64,000 bases of DNA from Bicyclus anynana. Its lineage: Eukaryota > Arthropoda > Insecta > Lepidoptera > Nymphalidae. The position numbers were made by a program, and so were the translations under genes. Every line of letters begins with the position of its first letter. Positions within the stretch are counted from its first letter, which is position 1. The DNA is taken from assembly GCF_947172395.1 (NCBI RefSeq), contig NC_069087.1:9071107-9135106 (forward strand), given 5' to 3'. Of the stretch, positions 11,801 to 22,800 are shown in pieces. The notes below the pieces were generated by a model. That model did no database searches. It was not told the DNA's origin and saw nothing but the letters and a program-made list of their open reading frames with translations.

Positions 11801-14800
11801 AGACTGCAGCTGGCAAATTTTAAACTCATAGATATTCATTTGTCTGTATTGATTCTACTATCGGTGAACAATTGGACGGTGTGTATTTGTTATAATTGTT
11901 TTATTTAAATTTAATACACTGTGTAATTCTTAGTTTTAATTTGTATTCTACTATCGGTTCTAAAGATAAATACGTATAAACATAACATAAAAAAATTAAA
12001 AATACATTCCGTTTAGTTAAGCAACAAAAATATTTATTTCTAGGAACTCTATTCCCCCGACTACGACAATTGAAAATTTCAAAATAAAGACTTCTGCTGC
12101 AAAAGAAGAAGCTTACGTAGATGTGGCGTTCTGGGGAGGCATCGTGCCTGGTAATGAGGTATGTACCTAACCAGTCAAAATAATAACAAGACATCATATG
12201 ATGAACAGGGGCGTAGCTACCGCCGCGCCGTATCAGCCGTATTAATAATACGGGGCCCCCAGACTCCAGGGCCCCCTTCTACTTCTGCAAGCAAAAATTA
12301 GTAAAAAGTTTTAATCTCACTTAATCTGGTGTTAACTCCAGTTTAAAAAAAACAAAAACAAACTGCAGAATATTCACTTCATAAATGACAAAACTAAAAA
12401 AAAACGTTTTCTTCCCGGTCAAAAGTTGGAGACCTTTGGAAACATTCTACATAGTAGGTAGGTTCTACTACACTGTCATATTTATTTCAACTTTTAATTT
12501 TAACCATTTGACTCCGAAATGGACGACAGGTCGCCCATCGTATCCGTTACGTGACATGTATAAAAATATAAAGTAAACTAAGGGCAATAGGCGAGCACAG
12601 TATCATGCTCCGCGCGATAGAGGAATATAAAGATTTTTTAAATGGCTCACAACGTTAGATTAAAACCGCATTCCCTGACTGTCGGCTTCTTCAACGCAGA
12701 CGGGCTTTTCGATAAAATATTCGCGGGCAGCGAATGGTTCGAGGATTTTTTCTTTTGTAAGAAATCACTACCTTTCATTTGGGCCCCCCAACTTATTTTG
12801 ATACAAGGCAAGGCACACTACGCCAATGATGATGAACTTGAAAAATATTTGAATATAATAATAATAGTAATTGCCTTTATTCAGATCAAAAACTTAGCCT
12901 AATAATTTTAATATAGGTAGCTTGTTGATAAAGGTTAATCTACTTTCTAGGTGGAACTTCAAAATCTGGTCAAAGCCGGCGTGGTTGGTTTCAAAGGATT
13001 TCTAATAGACAGCGGAGTCGCTGAATTTCCTAACGTCGACACTGATGACTTAGAAAAGATCTTCACAACATTGAATGGAACGAACGTTGTATTGGCTGTA
13101 AGGAGTTTTAACCTCGTCTATACCGAGTGCCTGTGTTAGCCACACATTATACTTGTACTTAATTTTAGGAAGGCTGGCGGTTTATCAGCTCATTCTCTTA
13201 CCAAGTACGGCAGCCAATTATGGAGTTTGAACCGTGGTGGCTTTGGAAGTTTTCGAGGGCCGGATTAAGGAAACTTGATGCCCTACGCAATCTTGAATCC
13301 TTAGTGGACTTCAAATAATTAAAAAAATGGAATATTTTCTCCATAATTTCAAGAGGAATCATTCTGCCAGCTGCCAGATCCATAGCTTTGTAATAACTCT
13401 TGGTAGGGACCCTTCCAGGTTCTCTTTAAAAAATCTTTAACTTGAGTTGCTGGCAATTAGAGACATAATTGTTCCTATATTAACATAAAAAGGACGCTTT
13501 ATAATCCTCGAAACAGGCTACCTTCCAAAACCACTCCAGCTACATTAATCCAAACTCTATAGTTGAATAGCAACTATAGTAGGACCAAAGGCTAACAATC
13601 AGTTAGCTTTCCTAAATAAAAAAGGAAGAGCGAGATCTTCTCACACAGGTATTTACTTAAAAGGTCCCAGCCCTATTATTTAATGTACTGTTTAATGTTT
13701 AAACAAAAATAAATTTCAACAAAATAAGGTCTGGCTATCACAGATTCTCGGTTTAATATAACTTTTAGATCTCGTGCTAACACTAATGATGTTGTTATTT
13801 AAATTTTCTAGTTCCACGCTGAATATCCAATTAGTAAAGCTAAAGATGATGGCCAATGCGAAGGATGTGGTCAGTATGACTCTTTGTTAATTACTTAGTT
13901 TCAGGTTTATTGTAAATTATTCATACTTAGCATATCTTTTGACTATTGTTTTGCAAATACTGGACGTAATATGATATTTGAAAATGATGTGCTGTATTTA
14001 AACGAATTGGTAATTACGTTTACAAAATTAAATAGTGTACTTAATTTATTTATAAAAATTAATAAAATACTTAATACTAAGTACTTAAATGATTCATAAA
14101 TAGAATAATTATACACAATGACTATTTAAACCTATGTAAGTAATTAATTAAAATAATTTATCATTTTAGTTTAGTTCAATATATAATCTAGTGAAGGTCA
14201 TGCTTAATGATGGCATAGATATCTACAAAAAAATATTGAAAAAACCTAGATATTTATTTTTAGTTAGGTAGGACTTAACAGTTTGAATGTGTCACCTCGA
14301 ATCCTCAATCCCATTTATTCAATTTAACTATGTACAATAATAATAATTCATTAATAGTCCTAAAAACCTAATGCCATTACCATGTTTGTCGGATTCCGTA
14401 TTCGGAGCCACAAATGATTAATCAGTGTTATAAGTTATTTGTATAAATAGCGATTACCAAATCTCTAATACAATTAGTGGGAAGATAATAAAAACTGGTT
14501 TTAAACCTTTACAGACCCACATGTGTACGACACCTACCTTGCATCACGGCCACCGGAAATGGAGCTTGAAGCTGTATCATTATTAGCGAAATACATACCT
14601 AGATATGAGTAAGAGTTTCCTTCTCTTGTTTTGCTTTTTACGTTTTCGTTGTATACAAATTCCACACTTTCGAATAGTTTTGTTGCAGCAAGGGTTCATA
14701 GGCTCTAATTCTATTAAGTTTATTTCTGCGCACTTTTTTTTAACATGGGCTATTTATCATACTTTACTTCTAACGATAGATAAACCCGCTAAGCTGACTA

Positions 14801-15930
14801 CCTATGTTACCTAACCAACATTATGATTATAAGTTAGAATTACTATGTAGATAATTATACCTACTTATTGATGAATAAGTAGGTACAGCACTAGAGCACG
14901 TTACGCCAAATAAGGATAATATTTTCTATATTTATCTATAATTATAATACCAATGCAAATATTATCATACGGACGAAGATCTTGAAAACGAAGATTCATG
15001 ATTCATCTATATACATTTATAAAAATGACTTGCTGTTCGTAAGTCTCGCTAAAATTCGAAAACGGCTGAACGAAATTATCTTTCTTGGACTTGAAATGTT
15101 CGTGGATGTATAGGGAAGGTATAAAAGGTGAGAAAAAATGGAATGATTGCCGTAACCATAAAAACAACCCTTTTCTATACCCTATACCCTTAGGGTAGAG
15201 GTAGGTTAGGGGTAGGGGTAGGAAAGAATTACACTTAAGTAAAAGCGAAGCTTGACCGGGTCTGCTAGTCTTACCTAAAAATAATGACCGGCGCACATTG
15301 TGGATAGGAGAGTACCTACTCACAGACTCCCCCACTCTCCCTGTTAGTAAATTTATGTCATCCCTCAAAGTTTAAAGGCTATGTATTTTTTTTTTACAAT
15401 CTGATAGAGCTTCGTGCGTTTCACACAAACTAATAACCAGACGAACCGTTCCGTTCCGTTCCGTTAATAAGTATTATACTCGCCTTCTGCCAAAAGTGTG
15501 CCAAATAATCGTATTTAATAAAAACACGCCAAAGATAAAATGTTCAGGCTATATATTATCACCGTATTCCTATGGGAACGAGAACCACACAGATGAAACC
15601 GCGCGGCGTCAGCTACTTGGTGCATATTTTTTCACACTATGGACGTTCGATGAACTGTAGATACAAACGAACTGTAGACCGGGCATAATATATTTATGAT
15701 TTTCCTTGTGTTACAGCGTACACGTGCACGTAGTCCATGTGTCGGCGGCGGATGTGGTGCCGATACTGGAGCAAGCCAGGGAGCAGAGGATAATGGGCGG
15801 CTCCACGCGCTGGCGCGGCGGGGTCACTGCCGAGACTTGCCACCACTACCTTACTCTGAGTTCCGAACAGATCCCGCCCGGACACTCGGAGTACAAATGC
15901 TCACCACCTATTAGGAATGTTACCAACAAG
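5866..15930 (+). CDS. Allantoinase, seven 5' exons; C-terminal third missing
   Basis: The exons, with agreeing phases, are 5866-6056, 10197-10348, 12044-12158, 12951-13097, 13812-13869, 14515-14608 and 15717-15930, together about 323 codons. All introns are GT-AG. Allantoinase is a metal-dependent amidohydrolase that opens allantoin to allantoate in uric acid breakdown. Landmarks are the metal-binding HxH in [19 protein letters not shown] (exon 2), [11 protein letters not shown] across the exon 2/3 junction, the putative carbamylated Lys in [12 protein letters not shown] (exon 4), the metal His in FHAEYP (exon 5), and [10 protein letters not shown] with [14 protein letters not shown] (exon 7). 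The family's catalytic Asp segment (SDHSP-like) and C-terminus should follow, but none is seen between 15931 and the gap or beyond it. The first exon starts with the last two bases of a codon (TG), so the initiator may be split (A|TG) or lie in an undetected upstream exon. A terminal allantoinase exon sits at 762-887. The gene may continue inside the gap, be truncated, or be mis-assembled. Confidence 0.92.
6275..6484 (+). mobile_element. Degenerate repeat, family C ('acttcgtccgcg ... aatattagtaggat')
   Basis: It begins cgcgacttcgtccgcgtgg, continues with 'tttttcacaaatc', 'gtctatatgttaatcc' and 'gcttcagtagagtaacaaacatcc', and ends ttaatattagtaggat. This order recurs at 7585-7690, 27446-27690, 35097-35265, 48682-48853 and 52883-52930. 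It lies in allantoinase intron 1. Confidence 0.6.
7075..7460 (+). repeat. Dispersed repeat shared with 35330-35610
   Basis: Both copies contain 'aaaaacgtcctttacga.cctgacga', 'gcaacacaaaca'-like sequence, 'cccgatatct' and 'cctctaagc.gag'. It may be a remnant of a retrotransposon coding region, but no domain is recognisable. The 84-aa ORF over it is not a convincing gene. A degraded family C piece follows at 7585-7690. Confidence 0.45.
7875..8175 (-). mobile_element. tRNA-derived SINE, family B
   Basis: The plus strand reads 'aactcaacccataatcggctcac', 'gtctcctctcagaatgagagg', 'tagtccaccacgct', 'caggtttcctcacgatg' and 'gtgcatgccccggagcgg', ending near 'catatccatcactatcacga'. This is the reverse of the family B consensus seen elsewhere in the window. 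It lies in allantoinase intron 1. Confidence 0.7.
9597..9642. repeat. Perfect 20-bp inverted repeat (hairpin)
   Basis: Arms 9597-9616 (caaaaaaccctttaatgtag) and 9623-9642 are exact complements around a 6-base loop. It lies in allantoinase intron 1. No coding or splice role is visible. Confidence 0.75.
9783..9880 (+). repeat. Fragment of an interspersed repeat ('agggttt..taccgtaaaagg')
   Basis: The run 'ttttagggtttagtaccgta..aggaaaaaacggaagg..ctcttagctatcggaccgtctgtgtgt' has the look of a common lepidopteran repeat with a 'ccgtctgtctgt' core. It is not an exon. Confidence 0.35.
9889..10022. mobile_element. Short element with inverted ends, second copy
   Basis: It starts gtcactagcgtgcactat and ends gtgcacgccactga. 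It shares 'gttacaaattgtacaaaatg' and 'gcattccgtttatgcatct' with 5655-5791. It ends about 175 bp before allantoinase exon 2. Confidence 0.6.
10693..10765. mobile_element. Foldback with 29-bp perfect arms
   Basis: Arms 10693-10721 and 10737-10765 are exact complements (core ggcggtaaaattcgatga), and an inner 7-bp stem atgactg/cagtcat lies between them. The right arm plus flank (ttcatcgaattttac.gcc.atatttt.ttcatacc) recurs once, diverged, at 32786-32823. It is therefore probably the end of a mobile element. It lies in allantoinase intron 2. Confidence 0.65.
12207..12290. repeat. Fragment of a dispersed repeat with a 'caggggcgta' end
   Basis: The sequence acaggggcgtagctaccgcc, then 'gccgtatcagccgtattaat', matches the reverse of 410-482. 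It starts about 45 bp after allantoinase exon 3. Confidence 0.4.
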
Positions 15931-16517
15931 GTAATTCACTAAAGTCAAAGTAAAAATTCAAGAGCCTAAACTGTTAGGGTTTTGTAGTTAGGTCTGAGTC
16001 TACTGGTAGGCATCACCAAGAAACGTACCGGAAGCTATTTAGTTCCGATACGATGCCGCGTAGAAATCGTCAGAGGTATAAGTAAAATAATATTGTACGT
16101 CTTCCAATTAAGCCTGCTTCCCTCGAAAGACTGCATCGCTGTAAAGAGCTCGTCAAGAGGTCGTTGAAGAAAAAATACTCAGTCTTGACAACAGATTTAT
16201 TACACAGAAAAAAATAAACATACAGAATACAATGTTGAAATGAACATGTACACTAATCATTAATCTGAAACAAAAAAGTCGGCAATATCGGACAAAAAAA
16301 TTCAAATGAAACTTAGCACGGTTTGAGACGGAGAAGGTTACAGGATACTTTTTATAGCGAAAATAAAATAAAAAGTGGTGAAATAGGTGTTGAAAGTTTG
16401 TATGGAAAGTTCTTAATTTTTAGAGTTACAGTTTTAAAAATGTGATTCAAAAATGTTTATAATTCAACCCCTAAAGTGGTGAAATAAGGGTTGATAGTTT
16501 ACATTGATTTCGACGCG

Positions 16518-16717
16518 NNNNNNNNNNNNNNNNNNNNNNNNNNNNNNNNNNNNNNNNNNNNNNNNNNNNNNNNNNNNNNNNNNNNNNNNNNNNNNNNNNN
16601 NNNNNNNNNNNNNNNNNNNNNNNNNNNNNNNNNNNNNNNNNNNNNNNNNNNNNNNNNNNNNNNNNNNNNNNNNNNNNNNNNNNNNNNNNNNNNNNNNNNN
16701 NNNNNNNNNNNNNNNNN
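16518..16717. other. Assembly gap (200 N)
   Basis: Exactly 200 undetermined bases, a length often used for gaps of unknown size. The left flank (about 16262-16517) is itself repeat-like: 'aacccctaaagtggtgaaataagggttgatagttt...ttcgacgcg', with a related stretch at 16376-16440. The gap falls between the last visible allantoinase exon and the Nup155 start codon, where the missing allantoinase exons should be. Confidence 0.95.
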
Positions 16718-16850
16718 TGAGTGAAAAAATAACCTCTAGTTTGCACAGTTTTTTATTTTTATTATCATGGTTTGGTGAAAAACAATATACAGTTTTCAAG
16801 TATTCCCTTTTCTAGTGATACTTAGGCCTAGCTAAGCTGAAGATAGCAAA

Positions 16851-19800
16851 ATGCAACTCGAATGTTTAGAACTCGCTGGGTGCACCCTTGACCGCTATAT
16901 AAACGCCGATAACTCCCGCCCTTCCTTCCTTGAGGTTTGTTTTGTTTAAATTTAAAATTATAATATAATATATAATATTTCACCATTAAATATACCCTTA
17001 CTACTATTGATAAACTTGCAAATGCTCGCTAATTCTATTGAACTACCTTTGCGGTCACATGATGTTGTCAACTAAGTTTTTGTTAACTCTTCGTATCTCG
17101 TTCCTTCTTCAACCGAAACCTGCGCTGTTATACCCTGTTGCTTTATTTTCGTAATTAACTTGTACTTTTACAATCTTGTACTTTTACAATAACTGAATTT
17201 TATGTAACAATGCTATTGCTTTTAGTTAACTGGTATATCTGCAAAAGGAAGTCCAACATGCAGTGGTCTAAACGCTGGAGATTACAGAAATTTAGCTGCT
17301 CTTCTCAACCACCCGAATCTCTCTCAACTAAAGATTATAAACAAAGTTCCATTGCCGCCAGAAATAATGGATCATTTTGCACGTATCCTTTTTACTAAGT
17401 ATATTAAATTAATAGAGTACATTAAAACACATTTACCTTTTTATTATACAGTGTTTATGCATTTTCCATGAAGTGAAAGACTGTCATACTGAAAAATGAT
17501 AATGAATATGACTTTTATGCTTATCCAATCAAAGATTTTGTACTATTAGATATGTTACTAATGTGTTTTACAGATAGCATGGGTACAGTGACAGTCGGCT
17601 GTATGACATTCATAATACATACTATTATTGTGAATCGTGGCAAACTTTCAAAAGTGAAATGAACTGTTGCCCTTACCATCTTACATGAAACAAACTGTAG
17701 CGCATCGACACTGTGGGGGGACAAAAGTGGCTAATTGTCTTCATTTCATTTAGTTGCATTGTAAACAAAAAAAGTTAATTAAACAAATAGTACTTAAATA
17801 TTATCAGAAGCATTGTGCTCAGGAAGTGAAAACAAAATATATAAACTCAAATGTATAATATAAGTAAATACAAAATTATGTATGTGTTCTCAGTGGAGTA
17901 GCTAAATTTGGATCACTTTTTGCAGTATGTATGTATGCACATAACAAGTCTAATAGTAGAAAATCTTTGTATTCCATACATCAACACACTGTAAATGTGT
18001 AGAAATACCAGATTAAAATAATTTAAATATACTTATTGCCATAAATTTGTATTTATGTAAACTGTTCAATTTTACAAACATGTTTAGACTGTATTTATAA
18101 GTTTACCTATTTTTTAATTAAAAAAGCACTCAATTGAATAATAAAGTCCATTGTGAATAAACATTGATGATTTTAAACAGTATATAGTGTGTAATTATGT
18201 TAGGCATGCATTGCATGCAAGTATCATATTCTAAAAAGAAAATTGTCAAAATAAAGGAAAATACAACTAAGCTACAAACTTCCAAATGTGTATTTAGTAT
18301 TTTCATTCTTTAGTAAAGCTTTTTGTATGTATAATATATATATTTGTCACTGATTTAAGAAACTGAACTGAAAACTGTCTATTAAATATTTCTTTAACAC
18401 ATAATGCAGATATGCAGTGTCATTGTTTGACAGGAGCTTTTCCAGAAATAAGTCGAGTGTGGCTCGCAATAGATAGCAATATATATGTGTGGGCATTTGA
18501 ACACGGCAGCGATGTGGCATACTATGATGGGTTGAGTGAAACTATAATCAGTGTGGGCTTGGTAAAGCCTAAGTCGGGTGTTTTCCAAAGTTTTGTAAAA
18601 TATTTACTTGTACTGACAACAACTATCGACATCGTAGTTCTAGGTAAGTAACATCAATGTTGCTTGTACAGTAACTGATGTTGTTTTTTTAATTAATTTT
18701 TTACTCACCTGTGAAAGAGGTTGCAACTGATTTGTAATCTACTATTACTGTATTGTTTTAAATTATTTTAGGTGTCACTTTTTCAAGCAATAAACAAGAT
18801 GGCAGTGCAGAGTTTGAAGAAATCCATTTAGTGCCAGAGCCTGTATTTGTGTTACCTACTGATGGTGTGTCACTGTTATGTGTAAAATCTACTTCTAAAG
18901 GCAGAATATTTATGGGCGGCAAAGATGGCTGTTTGTATGAAATTACTTATCAGGTAATTAACTTATAATGCCTTTGAAGCACACTACACACACACTCAAA
19001 CGGTGAAGGAAAAACATTGTGAGGAAACCTGCATACCAGAGAATTTTCTTAATTCTCTGTGCATGTGAAGTCTGCCAATTCGCATTGGGCCAGCGTGGTG
19101 GACTATTGGCCTAACCCCTCTCATTCTGAGAAGAGACTCCAGCTCAGCAGTGAGCCGAATATGGGTTGATAATGATGACAGACACACTAATATTACTTCA
19201 AAGTATTTCTTGAAAATCAAATGGGAATTCAATCAATTGAAATTTTGTTTACTAGAACCAAACAAATGTAGCAAAATGGACATAGGTTCATTAAACTCCA
19301 TTTAACATGTTGGTGTACATAGTTCCATACAACAACTTATTTATAGCATTACTAAGAGTTATTGTTAAATGGAGGATGGTTAAGCTCTATTTATCTCTTA
19401 ATAACGACATGATATGCGTAGCCTCTGAAATACAATACAAACAAATTATCATAGTTTCATTATTTACTATTTTATTACTATTAATGTACAAAAATCTCTA
19501 TTATTTCAGGCACAATTAGGATGGTTTGGCAAACACTGTAAAAAAATCAACCATTCTACCAGCACACTGTCATTCCTAGTTCCTTCATTTCTCAATGCTG
19601 CTTTGTATGATGAAGATTCCATAGTTAAAATTGAAGTAGATAACACTCGCCATATTCTGTACACATTAAGTGGAAAGGGATGTATAGAGGTGTTCGACTT
19701 GGGTAGCGATGGTGAAAGTTTAACTAAAGTAGTGAGATTGAGTCAAGGAAAAATTGTATCTTATGCAATGGACATTGCCAAGTATGAAAGAGTTTATTAC

Positions 19801-22800
19801 TTTTTATTTTAATTAAAAACTTATATTGTTCAATTTTGAATTGAACCAGGCTTTTTTATGTCAGCCACTGACCATCCAATAAGTTCATGAATTTGCAGTG
19901 TTAACCGCAGGACATCCAATAAAAGTGATTGTGTGTCACAATCTGGATGATGTCACCTGTTGGTCACAAATTGCAGAATCAGTTTTATCAGATGTCCTGC
20001 CATTAGAACTGCAAACTCATGAACTTATTGGATGGTCAGTGACTGACATATGGTCGCTAAATATTATGTAAGTAACATACCTTTTTTGGGTACACAAAAC
20101 GAAATACAGTAGAATACTTGTGGCTGTGTAAAACCTGTATTAACACAGTCAAGAGTTACATTATGTTAGTTTATTTTATATATACTCAGAGGCACAATTA
20201 TCCGCCCACTTTAATATGACGCGAGTATATTAAAGTGGGCGGATTATTGTGCCTCTGAGTATACATTACATTTGAATTTAATTATTGTGTTTTGCTTTTA
20301 GAACATTAGAACCAATTGTCTTCAAGCCAGTCATTGCAATATCTGCAGTGGAGGAAACTGAGTCTAATTACCTGAACTTGGTAGCTGTCACACAGTCCGG
20401 AGCTAGACTGTATTTCAGTACAGGAAGTGGCGAGTAAGAATAATGTTTTGCAAATATACATTATGCAGTGTAAACTCTATGTAACAACTGTCAACTAATG
20501 TCTACAAGGGACTGTACATTTTATGGCATCATAGAGAGTTGTATTTTATATATTATTCAAAAATATTATGTCAAATGCACTGAGAGCCAAGCGAGCACAC
20601 GGGTACGATCCTTATCTGTTGAATTATTGTCTAAATGACTAATTGAAACAGAAATATTTACTATAATTAAAAAAAAAATAGCTAATATTATATAAAACGA
20701 AGCAGTTCTGGAGATGTTTACTACTTTTTGAATCCAAGGAAAATTCGTTCGTTTCTGGTACAGATTTTCAGCCATCTAGCTTTTTATAGCCTCAATAGCC
20801 CAAAGGTAAAAGCAGTCAGACATGGAGGAGTGGTTTGATCACAATGGTAAGACAGTCTTTCCTGACTACTTAGAGGGGAATGAAAATGTTGGTCATATTT
20901 AAAAAATATGGTAATTATTTCTCTATTAAACAATACAGCCCCCCTTGCCAAGTGGCACGTCGGTTCTCTTTCTACGATCGCTGACGCTTCGAAAACTAGA
21001 AAGATGTATGGGAATGACATTTACTATCGACAGGTCACATGATCAAGATCTGTCATTCCCATACATTTTTTTAGTTTTCGAAGCGTTAGCGATCTTAGAA
21101 AGAGAATCGACGTGCCACTTGGCTAGGGGGGCAGGTGTATTTTGTGAGGACTGTAAGACTACATTGTTCATGGTAGATATGTTAATTATATTATTAATTC
21201 ATTATTAAATGTTCCTTAGTGGTGAAAGGCCTCAGTATCTAACTCTGATGCACGTGAGGATGCCGCCTGGCTTCACGCCTACTAATTCTGTCCTGAAACC
21301 GAAGCAAGTTCAAAGTGCTGTTTATGACAATGGTAATTCTATTTAATAGTTTTAATACTTTTTTTAATCTCTTTTTAACCACCGACGCAACCGACTGTTA
21401 TAAGTTTGACGTGTCTGTCTGTCAGTCTCTCTCTGTGGCAATAATAGATGAAGCGATATCAATTTACTTTCTTTGTATTAAAGGTGACTTAGACATGTTT
21501 GAAGTTGTGGGGGGGTGAAGGTGGGGAAGCATACATTTATTAAACCAATTATTTAACCAGATCCTTATTTATACATCATATCATCATCTCCATATACTTT
21601 TATACGGGGGTATACTTGGGTTCCCTGGCCGGCGTTGTATGGGCCGGTGGGCATTCCTCTTTGCCAAGTTATAACACCTATACTAAAGCCATTCTCGAGG
21701 AGTACTGTTTACTAACAAATGAGGGTCTACCCTCATTTCTAATTTATTTGTTACGCAAAGTCATTACATAACTTTTTTATTTTAAATTATGTATTGTTGT
21801 ATTATAAAATATTATTCAAAATATATTAACTACATCTAATTGTTATAAGCTTATTAATCAAATTTATTTTCATTAATTTAAAACAGGTTAATAATTATTA
21901 TTATTAGGTGTGAAATGACTAGCGATTTATACCCTCATTTTTAATTTGTTTGTTGTTAAACAGTACTCCTTGAGTATGGCTTTAGTATAGTAATCTTTTC
22001 CACCAGGCACTCTAGTAATGGTGTGCTCATCCGGCGGCGGCGACGAGGCGGACTCGCTGTGGTGCTTGTCGCGCGTGCTGCCCGGCGCCGGCTTCATCGA
22101 GGCGCACACCATGCTGGCTATAGACGGGGCAGCTTGCGCGCTTACCGCGCTGCCGCCCGTGCACGCCGCGCATCTCTCGCCCGCGCTACTCGCTAAAAGA
22201 GGTATGTAATCATCATTATCATCAATAGTACAGGAGCCGAAGAGGGGATTTTTGCAGTTACTCAAGCGCGGTAGATGAACATAAGGGAGTATACCTTGCA
22301 CGTTCTTCAGTACCTCCAGCAAGTTTGAGCCCTTAATATTGGTATGTTTAAGGTTAAAAAAAACTTACTTCAGAAATACTCAATGAGCACGTCAAATTAA
22401 GATAAGGTAGGTGAGTTGATAGCTAAAAGGTGTGCATTTCGAAAATTTGATGATTTGAGCGTAACATAATAGAATGGGAGGGTTTCAAAGTTACAAAATA
22501 AAACCCTTATATTTCTGTTATTGTGTAACGAGTGCGGTAAATTATTTACTTATTTTGAATGAAGTAATCTCCTGAATAATCGCTCATGTTTTCTGACGAT
22601 TTCAGTAAGTCAAAGTAATAAAACTTGACTTTTTAAGTCTGTAGTTTTTTTCCACTGAAAGCCAAAAAACTATATAACCATTTATTCTTGCTATCATCTA
22701 ATATACCAAATTTAATCGATTTTCATTAAGCTCTAGTAACTGCAAATTTACCATCACGGGCTCTCGTTCGCTAGTTAATAATAATTCTTATTATTCTGGT

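Noticed and set aside
15180..15245. Telomere-like TTAGG/CCCTA-rich run
   Set aside because: It is short and irregular, and it resembles the CCCTAC runs found inside degraded repeats at 27460-27480 and 52940-52970. It is not an array of insect TTAGG repeats.
16464..16815. Four ORFs of 77-111 codons across the N run
   Set aside because: They are produced by unresolved bases and do not represent coding sequence.
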